Source of the DNA: Streptomyces populi
GTDB lineage: Bacteria > Actinomycetota > Actinomycetes > Streptomycetales > Streptomycetaceae
Assembly (NCBI RefSeq): GCF_002911015.1
Contig: NZ_KZ626870.1
Location: 1 to 64,000 of the forward strand
Reading direction: 5' to 3'
DNA: 64,000 nucleotides
The notes under the pieces are model-generated. The model did no database searches. It saw only the letters and a program-made list of their open reading frames with translations, and was not told the DNA's origin. This document shows positions 42,397 through 51,343 of this stretch, piece by piece. The stretch's first letter is position 1; the number at the start of each line of letters is the position of its first letter. The translations under genes and the position numbers were made by a program.

Positions 42397-44247
42397 TCAG
42401 TCGTCTTCGTTGTCGCCGAAGTCGGGGCGGACGTCCCGGGCGAACATGACCTCGTCGTTGGAGGTGCCGGCGGCGACCATCGGCCACACCATCGCGTCCT
42501 CGTGGACGATGAAGTCGACCACGACCGGGCGGTCGTTGATCGAGTTCGCCTCCTCGATGACCTTGTCCAGGTCCTCCGGGCTCTCGCAACGGATCGCGTA
42601 GCAGCCCATGGCCTCCGACAGCTTGACGAAGTCGGGGACGCGGGTGCCGGCGCTCGGCTGCTTGCCGTCCGCGTCCGGGCCACTGTGCAGCACGGTGTTG
42701 GAGTAGCGCTGGTTGTAGAAGAGGGTCTGCCACTGGCGGACCATCCCGAGGGCACCGTTGTTGATGACGGCGACCTTGATCGGGATGTTGTTCAGGGCGC
42801 AGGTGGTGAGTTCCTGGTTGGTCATCTGGAAGCAGCCGTCGCCGTCGACCGCCCAGACCGTGCGGTCCGGCTGTCCGGCCTTGGCGCCCATCGCGGCCGG
42901 GACCGCGTACCCCATCGTTCCGGCGCCGCCGGAGTTCAGCCAGGTCGAGGGCTGCTCGTACTGGATGTAGTGCGCGGCCCACATCTGGTGCTGGCCGACG
43001 CCGGCCGCGAAGATCGTGCCCTCCGGGGCGAGCTGTCCGATGCGCTCGATGACCTGCTGCGGAGAGAGCTGGCCGTTGTCGGGCTGCTCGTAACCGAGCG
43101 GGTAGGTCTCGCGCCAGCGGTTGAGGTCGCTCCACCAGGCGGTGTAGTCGCCGGCGTTGCCCTCGCTGTGCTCCTTCTGGACCGCCTGGACCAGATCGGC
43201 GATGACCTCGCGGGCGTCCCCGACGATCGGCACGTCGGCGGCGCGGTTCTTGCCGATCTCGGCCGGGTCGATGTCGGCGTGGACGATCTTGGCGAACGGG
43301 GCGAAGCTGTCCAGCTTGCCGGTGACGCGGTCGTCGAAGCGGGCTCCGAGGGCGACGATCAGGTCGGCCTTCTGCAGCGCGGTGACGGCGGTGACCGAAC
43401 CGTGCATGCCCGGCATCCCCACGTGCAGCGGGTGGCTGTCGGGGAACGCGCCGAGCGCCATCAGGGTGGTGGTGACGGGCGCTCCGGTGAGTTCCGCGAG
43501 GACCCTCAGCTCGGCGGTGGCGTGCGCCTTGAGGACGCCGCCGCCGACGTACAGCACGGGCCGCCTGGCCTGGCTGAGCAGCTTGGCCGCCTCGCGGATC
43601 TGCTTGGCGTGCGGCTTGGTCACCGGACGGTAGCCGGGCAGGTCCATGACCGGCGGCCAGGAGAAGGTGGTCTTCTTCTGGAGGACGTCCTTGGGGATGT
43701 CGACCAGGACCGGTCCGGGGCGGCCGGTCGAGGCGATGTGGAACGCCTCGGCGATCACCCGGGGGATGTCCTCGCCCTTGGTGACCAGGAAGCTGTGCTT
43801 GGTGATCGGCATGGTGATGCCGACGATGTCCGCCTCCTGGAAGGCGTCCGTGCCGATCGCGGAGGAGACCACCTGCCCGGTGATCGCGACCAGCGGAACG
43901 GAGTCCATGTTGGCGTCGGCGATCGGGGTGACCAGGTTGGTGGCGCCGGGGCCGCTGGTCGCCATGCAGACGCCGACCTTGCCTGTGGCCTGCGCGTATC
44001 CGGTGGCCGCGTGGCCGGCGCCCTGCTCGTGCCGCACGAGCACGTGCCGCACCCGCTTGGAGTCCATCAGCGGGTCGTAGGCCGGAAGGATCGTGCCGCC
44101 GGGGATGCCGAATACGGTCTCGGCCCCGACCTCCTCGAGCGAGCGGATGAGGGACTGCGCGCCCGTGACGTGCTCGGGTGCGGACTGCTGTCCTCCGGAA
44201 CGGGGCCGCGGCTGCGGATGGTGGGCCCCGGTGGCCTGCTCGGTCAT
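42397..44247 (-). CDS. ilvB: Acetolactate synthase catalytic subunit
   Basis: 616-residue ThDP enzyme, joining pyruvate with pyruvate or 2-ketobutyrate for valine/leucine and isoleucine. Visible are VFGIPGGTILPAYDPL, RHEQGAGHAATGYAQATGKVG with the catalytic Glu, GRPGPVLVDIPKDV, GARFDDRVTGKL and the ThDP motif WAVDGDGCFQMTNQELTTC. ATG 44247 is chosen because GAGAAGAG then has proper spacing; an ATG 6 nt upstream would be too close. The transcript starts well upstream and carries the leader peptide at 44406-44447 and attenuator at 44316-44350. Confidence 0.96.
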   Translation of the reverse strand: MTEQATGAHHPQPRPRSGGQQSAPEHVTGAQSLIRSLEEVGAETVFGIPGGTILPAYDPLMDSKRVRHVLVRHEQGAGHAATGYAQATGKVGVCMATSGPGATNLVTPIADANMDSVPLVAITGQVVSSAIGTDAFQEADIVGITMPITKHSFLVTKGEDIPRVIAEAFHIASTGRPGPVLVDIPKDVLQKKTTFSWPPVMDLPGYRPVTKPHAKQIREAAKLLSQARRPVLYVGGGVLKAHATAELRVLAELTGAPVTTTLMALGAFPDSHPLHVGMPGMHGSVTAVTALQKADLIVALGARFDDRVTGKLDSFAPFAKIVHADIDPAEIGKNRAADVPIVGDAREVIADLVQAVQKEHSEGNAGDYTAWWSDLNRWRETYPLGYEQPDNGQLSPQQVIERIGQLAPEGTIFAAGVGQHQMWAAHYIQYEQPSTWLNSGGAGTMGYAVPAAMGAKAGQPDRTVWAVDGDGCFQMTNQELTTCALNNIPIKVAVINNGALGMVRQWQTLFYNQRYSNTVLHSGPDADGKQPSAGTRVPDFVKLSEAMGCYAIRCESPEDLDKVIEEANSINDRPVVVDFIVHEDAMVWPMVAAGTSNDEVMFARDVRPDFGDNEDD

Positions 44248-44315
44248 CGGCATTCTCTTCTCGATGCTGAGGGTTTTTGCGACTTTTGTGCGGTGTACGA
44301 CTGATGCCTGTGCAA

Positions 44316-44350
44316 CAAAAAACCCCTCGTGCCGGGAGGCAAGCGAGGGG
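44316..44350 (-). terminator. ilvB attenuator
   Basis: On the - strand: CCCCTCGCTTGCC, loop TCCC, GGCACGAGGGG, then TTTTTTG. The stem is 11 bp with an internal bulge, and a run of six T follows. It is located between the leader peptide and ilvB, about 70 nt before the ilvB start. Confidence 0.85.
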
Positions 44351-44405
44351 AGCGCGCCGGGTGCGGTCGCCGGGTGTCCCGGACCTTCCCGGGGACCACC
44401 TGGCT

Positions 44406-44447
44406 TCAGCCGACGCGCTTTCCAAGTACGAGAATTCGGGTGCGCAT
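44406..44447 (-). CDS. ilvB leader peptide
   Basis: MRTRILVLGKRVG, 13 residues with the regulatory run Ile-Leu-Val-Leu encoded ATT CTC GTA CTT, all uncommon Streptomyces codons. A strong GGGGGGAGG lies 9 nt before its ATG at 44447. With the attenuator downstream it forms a classical ribosome-mediated attenuator that senses charged Ile, Leu and Val tRNAs. Confidence 0.88.
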   Translation of the reverse strand: MRTRILVLGKRVG

Positions 44448-44480
44448 GGCATTGACCCTCCCCCCGGCACGCACCGACTG

Positions 44481-47400
44481 TCAAGTGGGTGGGACGGGCG
44501 TCTCATTATGTGAGCGGAGAGCTGTTCCGCCTCCCAGGACGGCGGGCACACCACTCGTATACACCCCCGCACCGCCTCCACCGGCGAACACCGGCTCGAC
44601 AGGGCCGTTCGGCACGGGATAGTGGCCGGAAGAGAGCGCTCTGCGCAGCCGGTACTCGTCCAGCGGCCCGGAGAAGGCCATGCCCTGCCCGTGGGTGCAG
44701 CCCATCGCGCGCAGGGCGACGACCTGTTCCGGAAGATCCACCCCGTCGGCCACGGACTGCATCCCCAGATCGGCGGCGATCCGCAGCAGCCCGCTGGTGA
44801 TCTTGTGCAGCCGGGCGGACTCGACGACCCCCTCGACCAGACTCCGGTCGAGACGCAGTACGTCGACCGGGAGCCGCCGCAGCGCCGTGATCGCCGCGTA
44901 GCCGCTGCCGAAGCCGTCCAGGGCGATCCGCACGCCGAGGCGCCTGAGCGCGTTCAGCCGGCGTTCCAGCTCGTCCAGGGGGACCCTCGGATCGGTGTCG
45001 GACAGCTCGATGATCAGTCCGCCCGAGGCGAGCCCGTGCCGGGTGAGCAGGGACTCCACGGAGCCCAGCGGCATCGAGCGGTCCACCAGACGCCGGGCGG
45101 TCATCCGGACCGTGACCGGCACGGCGATCCCCGCGGCGGTGCGCTCGGCGGCCTGTCCGACGGCCTCGTCGAGCATCCAGCGGCCCAGCTCGGCGGTCCT
45201 CTCGCTGTCCTCGGCCACCCGCAGGAACTCGGCGGGCGTGAAAAGCACCCCTTGGGAGGAACGCCAGCGCGCCTGTGCGGTGACCGACGCGATCCGGCCG
45301 TCCTCCAGCGACACCACGGGCTGGTGCAGCAGGGCGAACTCGCCGTCCTGGAGCGCGGAGCGCAGCCGGGTCGCCAGCTCCGCCCTGCGGACCACGTCCT
45401 GCTGCATCTGGGGCGCGTACAGCTCGACACGGCCCTTTCCGGCCGCCTTGGCGCGGTACATGGCGAGGTCGGCGTTGCGCAGCAGTTCCCCGGCGCCGAG
45501 GCCCGGCTCGGCGAAGCCGACGCCGATGGACGCGGCGACCCGGACATCGTTGCCGTCGATGCAGTAGGGCTGGGAGAGCCTGATCCGCAGACGGTCGGCG
45601 AGTTCCCGTACCTGCTGCTCACGGGCGGTGCGGTCACGTCCTCCGTCACCGACGATGAGGGCCGCGAACTCGTCCCCGCCGAGCCGGGCGGCGGTGTCGC
45701 CGTGCCGGACGGAGTCCTGGAGCCTGCGGGCGGCCTGGACGAGCAGTTCGTCGCCGGCCTGGTGCCCGATCGTGTCGTTGACGGCCTTGAAGCCGTCGAG
45801 GTCGATGAAGAGGACGGCGGTGCCCCGGTCGGTGGAGCGGCGCCCGGACAGGGCCTGCTGGACGCGCCGGGTGAACAGCGCGCGGTTGGGCAGGTCGGTG
45901 AGCGGGTCGTGCTCGGCGTTGTGCTGCAACTGGGCCTGGAGCCGCACGCGTTCGGTGACGTCACGGCTGTTGAAGATGAGGCCGCCGTGGTGCCGGTTGA
46001 CGGTGGACTCCACGTTGAGCCAGCCGCCGTCGCCGGAGCGGAACCTGCACTCGATCCGGGTGGTGGGCTCCTCGCTGTGGCTGGCCGCGAGGAACCGCCG
46101 CACCTCGTGGACCACGCAGCCGAGGTCCTCGGGGTGGATGAGCGAGGCGAGTTCGGAGCCGACGAGTTCCTCGGCGTCACGGCCGTAGACCCCGGCGGCG
46201 GCCGGGCTGACGTATCTCAGGATGCCGTTCGGGGCGGCGATCATGATGACGTCGCTCGACCCCTGCACCAGGGAGCGGAAGTGGTTCTCCTTCTGGGCCA
46301 GCTCCTGGGTGAGGGTGATGTTGTCGAGCAGCATGATGCCCTGGCGCACCACGAGGGCGAGCACGACGAGACCGGCGGTGACGAGCACCACGCGGTCCAC
46401 CCTGCGCCCGTTCAGGATGTTGTAGAGGATCCCCAGCGTGCAGACGGCCGCGGCCAGGTAGGGCGTCAGCGCGGCCAGCGATCCGGTGATCGGACGCGCC
46501 GCCGCCGGGGAGCGGTCCGGTCCGGGGGCCTGGGCGTTCGCGGGTCCGCCCCGCTGCCGCCCGTGGGGATCGTCCGGCTCCTCGTGCCGCTCCCGGTCCT
46601 CGTGGGACCCGGGGCCCTCCTGCCCGGCTCCCGGTCCGTACGGCGGGCGGGTCTCCCGGGGTGCGGGCGACGCATGGCTCCCCGGGGGCCCGTGCTGCCC
46701 TTCCCTGCGCTGCCCCGGGATGCCCTCGTGGGCCACGCGCGCGTGCTCCTCCGAACCCTGCCCGTCGGGTCCGCGCGGGTCGGGGTCGCCCAGGTCCGGT
46801 CCGTACGCGTCGATGCCGTGCTCCTCGGGCTCGTTCCCGTGCCGGGTGACGACCCAGGGCGCGTAGGCGAGGAGCAGCGAGCCGGCGAACCAGCCCGCGT
46901 CGAGGAGCTGGCCCGAGTGGTAGCTGTTGTGCAGGAGGGGCGAGGTGAACAGCGCGTCGCACATCACGGTCAGCGCGAGCGCCCCGATCGCCGTGTTCAC
47001 CGCCGACCTGTTCACCGACGAGCGCCTGAAGTGCAGCGCGAGAACCATGCTGACCAGCGCGATGTCCAGCAGCGGGTACGCGAGCGACAGCGCGGTGTGC
47101 GCGACGCTCGGCCCGTCGAACTTCGCGGCCTGGGCGAGCGCCAGGCTCCAGGACAGGGTGAGCAGCGATCCGCCGATCAGCCAGGCGTCCAGCCCGAGAC
47201 ACACCCAGCCCGCCCTGGTGACGGGCCGCTTGGCGAGCACCAGCAGTCCCACGATGGCGGGCGGCGCGAAGCAGAGGAAGAAGAGGTCGGCGTAGCTCGG
47301 GGTGGGCACGGGGCGGTCGAGGACGACCTCGTACCACCCCCAGACCAGGTTTCCGAGCGAGGCCATCGCCGAGGAGAGCGCGAACAGCAGCCACGCGGGC

Positions 47401-47804
47401 CGGAAGCGGCTGCGGCGGCTACGGGCGTAGAGGAAGCAGGAGACCGCCGCGGCGCCCGCCGCGACGCTCAGCCCGAAGTCGCCCATGACCAGCGCCAGGC
47501 TCGTGGAGCCCCAGCCGAGCGCGGAACCCACGGCGTAGGCCGCGCACACCAGGGCCAGCACGAGTTGCGAGAACAGGCCCGTCCCGCCGTCGAAGACCGC
47601 CCGACGGGTCAGCAGCGCCCCTGGGGAGCTCACCGGGCCCACCCGGTCCGTGCCCCGGAGTCCCGCTGGTCCCGGCACGCCGGGTGCGCGTGCCTCCGGC
47701 GGCTCTGATGTCTGCGGTGGTGATGGCTGCCGTGGCCGCGGCTGTGCGTGGCCGCGCGCCAGGGTCGTCGGCGGCGGCCCCGCCGCGTCGGATCGGTGGT
47801 CCAT
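44481..47804 (-). CDS. cdgE: Membrane-bound PAS-GGDEF-EAL protein
   Basis: About 1107 residues from ATG 47804; the start is uncertain as no good ribosome site is seen. A Pro-rich N-terminus precedes about seven membrane helices. Then come a ~110-residue low-complexity Gly/Pro/charged linker, one or two more helices, a PAS domain (HFRSLVQGSSDVIMIA), GGDEF and EAL domains. The GGDEF motif RLGGDEFAAL is intact with an RHGD inhibitory site five residues before it, so c-di-GMP synthesis is expected. The EAL domain is degenerate: the EAL/ExLxR position reads TAQAR and DDFGTGYS reads DGFGSGYA. Position next to ilvB and domain order match S. coelicolor CdgE as remembered. The 3' end overlaps the ilvB promoter. 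Confidence 0.88.
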   Translation of the reverse strand: MDHRSDAAGPPPTTLARGHAQPRPRQPSPPQTSEPPEARAPGVPGPAGLRGTDRVGPVSSPGALLTRRAVFDGGTGLFSQLVLALVCAAYAVGSALGWGSTSLALVMGDFGLSVAAGAAAVSCFLYARSRRSRFRPAWLLFALSSAMASLGNLVWGWYEVVLDRPVPTPSYADLFFLCFAPPAIVGLLVLAKRPVTRAGWVCLGLDAWLIGGSLLTLSWSLALAQAAKFDGPSVAHTALSLAYPLLDIALVSMVLALHFRRSSVNRSAVNTAIGALALTVMCDALFTSPLLHNSYHSGQLLDAGWFAGSLLLAYAPWVVTRHGNEPEEHGIDAYGPDLGDPDPRGPDGQGSEEHARVAHEGIPGQRREGQHGPPGSHASPAPRETRPPYGPGAGQEGPGSHEDRERHEEPDDPHGRQRGGPANAQAPGPDRSPAAARPITGSLAALTPYLAAAVCTLGILYNILNGRRVDRVVLVTAGLVVLALVVRQGIMLLDNITLTQELAQKENHFRSLVQGSSDVIMIAAPNGILRYVSPAAAGVYGRDAEELVGSELASLIHPEDLGCVVHEVRRFLAASHSEEPTTRIECRFRSGDGGWLNVESTVNRHHGGLIFNSRDVTERVRLQAQLQHNAEHDPLTDLPNRALFTRRVQQALSGRRSTDRGTAVLFIDLDGFKAVNDTIGHQAGDELLVQAARRLQDSVRHGDTAARLGGDEFAALIVGDGGRDRTAREQQVRELADRLRIRLSQPYCIDGNDVRVAASIGVGFAEPGLGAGELLRNADLAMYRAKAAGKGRVELYAPQMQQDVVRRAELATRLRSALQDGEFALLHQPVVSLEDGRIASVTAQARWRSSQGVLFTPAEFLRVAEDSERTAELGRWMLDEAVGQAAERTAAGIAVPVTVRMTARRLVDRSMPLGSVESLLTRHGLASGGLIIELSDTDPRVPLDELERRLNALRRLGVRIALDGFGSGYAAITALRRLPVDVLRLDRSLVEGVVESARLHKITSGLLRIAADLGMQSVADGVDLPEQVVALRAMGCTHGQGMAFSGPLDEYRLRRALSSGHYPVPNGPVEPVFAGGGGAGVYTSGVPAVLGGGTALRSHNETPVPPT

Positions 47805-47890
47805 AGGCCGTGCATCGCCCGTCGCCCCCCTCGCAGTCTCAATGTCCGTCCCCGGCGCCGAACGGTGCGCGGCGCAGCCCCTGTCGGGAC

Positions 47891-47918
47891 GATACACCAG
47901 TATCGTCACTCAGGGACA
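47891..47918. promoter_or_regulatory. BldD-box-like site and GATAC palindrome upstream of cdgE
   Basis: TCACTCAGGGACA at 47906-47918 fits the BldD consensus TNACNC(A/T)GNGTNA except for one base. Just beside it is the perfect repeat GATAC-ACCA-GTATC (47891-47904). It is located about 90-115 bp before the chosen cdgE start. BldD, bound to c-di-GMP, is known to control several GGDEF/EAL genes, including cdgE in S. venezuelae. Confidence 0.55.
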
Positions 47919-48022
47919 TAGTTCCTCTACTCTCCGTGACGACCAGGGACTATGCCGGCACTGCCCGCATCCGGAGGACTGCGGAGGGTGCCCGAAGCGG
48001 ACGGAGGGCGACGGGCGGTTGC

Positions 48023-48964
48023 TCAGGTGCCGGTGGTAAGGACCACGTTGCGCAGCGGTTCCCGGTTCACGAAGAGGGTCAGCTGATCCGCCAGCAGTCG
48101 CTTGGCGCGCGGCCAGAACGCCGAGGTCGGCCCGCCGACGTGGGGGCTGATGAGCACACCGGGCGCATGCCACAACGGGTGCCCCGCGGGCAGCGGTTCG
48201 GGGTCGGTGACGTCGAGGGCCGCGGTGATGCGCCCGCTCTTCAGCTCGCCGACCAGCGCGTCCGTGTCGACGACGGGACCGCGGGCCACGTTCACCAGGA
48301 GCGCGCCGTCCTTCATCCGGGACAGGAAGCCGGCGTCCACCAGGCCGCGGGTGCCGTCCGTGAGCGGCGTGGACAGGATGACCACGTCGAACTCGGGCAG
48401 CAGGGAAGGGAGTTCGGCCAGGGGGCGCACGGGGCCGCGCGCCGTGGCACGGGCGGAGCGCGCGATGCGCGCGACCCGCGCGAGCTCGAACGGCGCGAGC
48501 CTGTCCTCGATCGCGGACCCGATCGACCCGTACCCCACGATGAGAACGGACTTGTCGGCCAGCGAGGGACGGAACCCCGAGCGCCACTCCTGCTTGTCCT
48601 GGCCCCGCACGAAGTCGGGGATCCCGCGCAGCGAGGCGAGGACCAGGGCGAGGGTGAGTTCCGCGGTGCTCGCCTCGTGCACCCCGCGGGCGTTGCACAA
48701 CACCACACCGGGGGGAAGGGAGTCGAGGCTCGGAAGGACGTGGTCGACGCCGGCGGAGAGTGTCTGCACGGCCCTGACCGACGTCATTTCGGCCATCGGC
48801 CGCTGCGAGACCTCGGACGGCTTCATGTAGGGCACGACGTAGAACGCGCAGTCGGCGGGATCCGCGGGGAACTCCCGGCCGCCGTCCCAGAAACGGTAGT
48901 CGGGCCCTTCGGGGAGTCCGTCGATCTCGTCCGCGTGAAAGGGGAGCCAGACATCAAAGGTCAT
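48023..48964 (-). CDS. D-2-hydroxyacid dehydrogenase
   Basis: 313 residues. NAD-binding VLIVGYGSIGSAIEDRLAPF, catalytic Arg in LVNVARGPVVDTDALV, Glu in ALDVTDPEPLP and His in VLISPHVGGPTSAFWPRA: the full D-2-hydroxyacid dehydrogenase set. The substrate is not predictable (glyoxylate, hydroxypyruvate or a phenylpyruvate-like acid). ATG 48964 has no Shine-Dalgarno, but TAACCT lies 7 nt upstream, so a leaderless mRNA is possible; ATG 48991 is an alternative start. It is divergent from the aldo/keto reductase. Confidence 0.9.
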   Translation of the reverse strand: MTFDVWLPFHADEIDGLPEGPDYRFWDGGREFPADPADCAFYVVPYMKPSEVSQRPMAEMTSVRAVQTLSAGVDHVLPSLDSLPPGVVLCNARGVHEASTAELTLALVLASLRGIPDFVRGQDKQEWRSGFRPSLADKSVLIVGYGSIGSAIEDRLAPFELARVARIARSARATARGPVRPLAELPSLLPEFDVVILSTPLTDGTRGLVDAGFLSRMKDGALLVNVARGPVVDTDALVGELKSGRITAALDVTDPEPLPAGHPLWHAPGVLISPHVGGPTSAFWPRAKRLLADQLTLFVNREPLRNVVLTTGT

Positions 48965-49039
48965 GGTCAGGAGGTTATGCCAGGCGCCCATGCGCGCAGA
49001 GGTTAGGTTGGGGGCCAGCAGAAGGAGGATCACGGCCAG

Positions 49040-50047
49040 GTGGAGCGCAGAACGATCGGGGCCGCGGCGCTCGAAGTGGGGGCGGTCGGACTCGGATGCA
49101 TGCCGATGAGCTGGGCTTACACCGGGTCACAACAGCGCGGCGAGGAGTCGCTGCGCGCGGTGAACGCGGCACTCGACCGGGGGTCGACGCTGCTCGACAC
49201 GGCGGACATGTACGGGCCCTTCACCAATGAACTGCTCGTCGGGCGCGTGCTCAAGGAGCGACGCTCCGAGGCCTTCGTGTCGACCAAGGTCGGTCTGCTG
49301 GTGGGCGATCAGCACCTCGTGGCCAACGGCCGCCCCAACTACGTGAGACGGGCGTGCGACGCGTCGCTGCGCCGGCTCCAGACGGACGTGATCGATCTCT
49401 ACCAGTTGCACCGCACGGACCCGGAGGTGCCGGTCGAGGAGACCTGGGGCGCGATGGCCGAACTCGTCTCGGCCGGAAAGGTGCGCTCGCTCGGGCTGTG
49501 CGCGGTGGGTGCCCGGTCCGGCCGCCGGGCGGGGGCGCGGTTGCACGACGGAACGATCCGGCTGCTGGAGCGGGTGCAGCAGGTCTTCCCGGTGAGCACC
49601 GTGCAGGCCGAGCTGTCGGTGTGGTCGGCGGAGGCGCTGGACGCGCTGCTGCCGTGGTGCGCGGCGCGCGGCGTCGGCTTCCTCGCCGCGATGCCGCTCG
49701 GCAACGGCTTCCTGACCGGCACGCTGACCCCGGGCGAGGGTTTCGAGCCCGACGACCTGCGGGCCCGCCATCCCCGCTTCACCGCCGAGATGATGGCCGC
49801 GAACCAGCCCATCGTCGTCGGCCTGCGGCGTGTCGCGCGGCGGCACGGGGACGGCGTCCGTCCCGTCACCCCCGCGCAGGTGGCGCTGGCGTGGGTCCTG
49901 GCACAGGGTCCGCACGTCGTCCCGGTGCCGGGGACCAAGCGGGAGCGCTGGGCCGCCGAGAACGCGGGGGCGGCCGGACTGCGGCTGACCGCGGAGGACC
50001 TCGCCGAGGTGGCGGGGCTGCCGGGGGCGCTGGGATCCTGGGACTGA
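49040..50047 (+). CDS. Aldo/keto reductase
   Basis: 335 residues of the NADPH-dependent AKR superfamily: LGLGC-like GAVGLGCMPMSWAYTG, DTADMYGPFTNELLVGRVL with catalytic Asp and Tyr, STKVGL with Lys, and LYQLHRTDP with His; the phosphate-binding VPVPGTKRERWAAEN is near the C-terminus. It resembles the AKR13/YakC-like group; the physiological carbonyl substrate is unknown. GTG 49040 follows AAGGAGG. The next gene (PQQ dehydrogenase) starts 104 bp later on the same strand. Confidence 0.92.
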   Translation: MERRTIGAAALEVGAVGLGCMPMSWAYTGSQQRGEESLRAVNAALDRGSTLLDTADMYGPFTNELLVGRVLKERRSEAFVSTKVGLLVGDQHLVANGRPNYVRRACDASLRRLQTDVIDLYQLHRTDPEVPVEETWGAMAELVSAGKVRSLGLCAVGARSGRRAGARLHDGTIRLLERVQQVFPVSTVQAELSVWSAEALDALLPWCAARGVGFLAAMPLGNGFLTGTLTPGEGFEPDDLRARHPRFTAEMMAANQPIVVGLRRVARRHGDGVRPVTPAQVALAWVLAQGPHVVPVPGTKRERWAAENAGAAGLRLTAEDLAEVAGLPGALGSWD

Positions 50048-50151
50048 GCGGTGCTCTCGGAGCCCTGGACGCACCGCCCGGCCGGGACCGGGAACCCGAG
50101 GGCCGCGAGCGGCGTATGAACAAGGGGGACCGCCGCGTCGAAGGGACACTC

Positions 50152-51324
50152 ATGGTGCAGGTTCGAGCAGTGACGGTCGCGTTGGCCACGACCGCGCTCC
50201 TGGTGACGGCCGGCTGTTCCTCCGGCGGCCGTCCGGAACCGGCGGGCCCGAGCGTGTCCGCGGGCACCGGGAGCACGCCGTCGCGATCGGCGCCCGCCCG
50301 GAGCGCCGCCCCCGAGGAGACGCCGCCCGCGAAGGGTTCGGTGAAGGTCCTGCGCACCGTCACCGAGGGCCTCGACACCCCCTGGGGCCTGGCACCGCTG
50401 CCCGGGAGCGGCCTGCTGGTGTCCTCGCGGGACAAGGGGACGATCACCCGGATCGACGAGAAGACCGGCGGGAAGACACTGCTGGGCGAGGTCCCCGGGG
50501 TGGCCCCGGCCGGCGAGGGCGGCCTCCTGGGCATCGCGCTCTCTCCGGACTACGCCTCCGATCACATGATCTACGCGTACCTGACGACGGCCTCCGACAA
50601 CCGCATCGTCCGCATGCTGTACGACGAGCGGAAGCCGTCCGGCGAGCAGTTGGGCGCACCGGACACGGTCTTCAAGGGCATCCCCAAGGGCGTGATCCAC
50701 AACGGCGGCCGGATCGCCTTCGGCCCGGACCGGATGCTGTACGCGGGCACGGGCGAGACGGGTGACCGGGGCCTGGCCCAGGACAAGGAGTCGCTCGGCG
50801 GGAAGATCCTGCGCATGACGCCGGAGGGCGAGCCCGCGCCGGGCAATCCGTTCCCCGACTCGGTCGTGTACTCGTACGGGCACCGCAACGTCCAGGGTCT
50901 CGCCTGGGACGGCAGACAGCGCCTGTGGGCCTCGGAGTTCGGCCAGGACACCTGGGACGAGCTGAACCAGATCAAGCCGGGCGACAACTACGGCTGGCCG
51001 GTGGTGGAAGGCATCGGCCACGACCCGAAGTACCACGACCCGGTGGCCCGTTGGCACACCGACGAGGCCTCCCCGAGCGGGATCGCCTACGCCGAGGGGT
51101 CCATATGGATGGCGGCTCTCAAGGGGCAGCGCCTGTGGCGGATCCCGTTGAACGGCGTCAAGGCGTCCGCGGCCCCCGAGTCCTTCCTGAAGGGCGAGTA
51201 CGGCCGCCTGCGCACGGTCGTCTCCGCGGGCGGCGACAAGCTCTGGCTGACCACGAGCGAGACCGACGGCCGCGGCACCCCCGTGAAGGGCGACGACCGG
51301 CTCCTGGAGCTGGAGGTCGGGTAG
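50152..51324 (+). CDS. PQQ-dependent sugar dehydrogenase lipoprotein
   Basis: 390 residues. Signal peptide with lipobox LLVTAGC, then a Ser/Pro/Ala-rich linker of about 45 residues, then a six-bladed propeller of the soluble glucose/sorbosone dehydrogenase family: LDTPWGLAPLPGSGLLVSSR, GEGGLLGIALSPDY, GETGDRGLAQDKESLGGKIL, YSYGHRNVQGLAWD, and FGQDTWDELNQIKPGDNYGWP. Relatives are aldose dehydrogenases needing PQQ and calcium; no PQQ synthesis genes are here. ATG 50152 follows GAAGGG; an ATG 36 nt upstream is less suitable. It is convergent with the second LAL gene, 19 bp apart. Confidence 0.92.
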   Translation: MVQVRAVTVALATTALLVTAGCSSGGRPEPAGPSVSAGTGSTPSRSAPARSAAPEETPPAKGSVKVLRTVTEGLDTPWGLAPLPGSGLLVSSRDKGTITRIDEKTGGKTLLGEVPGVAPAGEGGLLGIALSPDYASDHMIYAYLTTASDNRIVRMLYDERKPSGEQLGAPDTVFKGIPKGVIHNGGRIAFGPDRMLYAGTGETGDRGLAQDKESLGGKILRMTPEGEPAPGNPFPDSVVYSYGHRNVQGLAWDGRQRLWASEFGQDTWDELNQIKPGDNYGWPVVEGIGHDPKYHDPVARWHTDEASPSGIAYAEGSIWMAALKGQRLWRIPLNGVKASAAPESFLKGEYGRLRTVVSAGGDKLWLTTSETDGRGTPVKGDDRLLELEVG

Positions 51325-51343
51325 GACGTCCCCGGGCCGCTCC

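Noticed and set aside
44479..44484. TTGACA on the - strand before the ilvB leader, considered as -35
   Set aside because: The sequence 17-18 nt downstream is the GGGGGGAGG ribosome site of the leader peptide, not a -10 element; an upstream CATAAT fits better.
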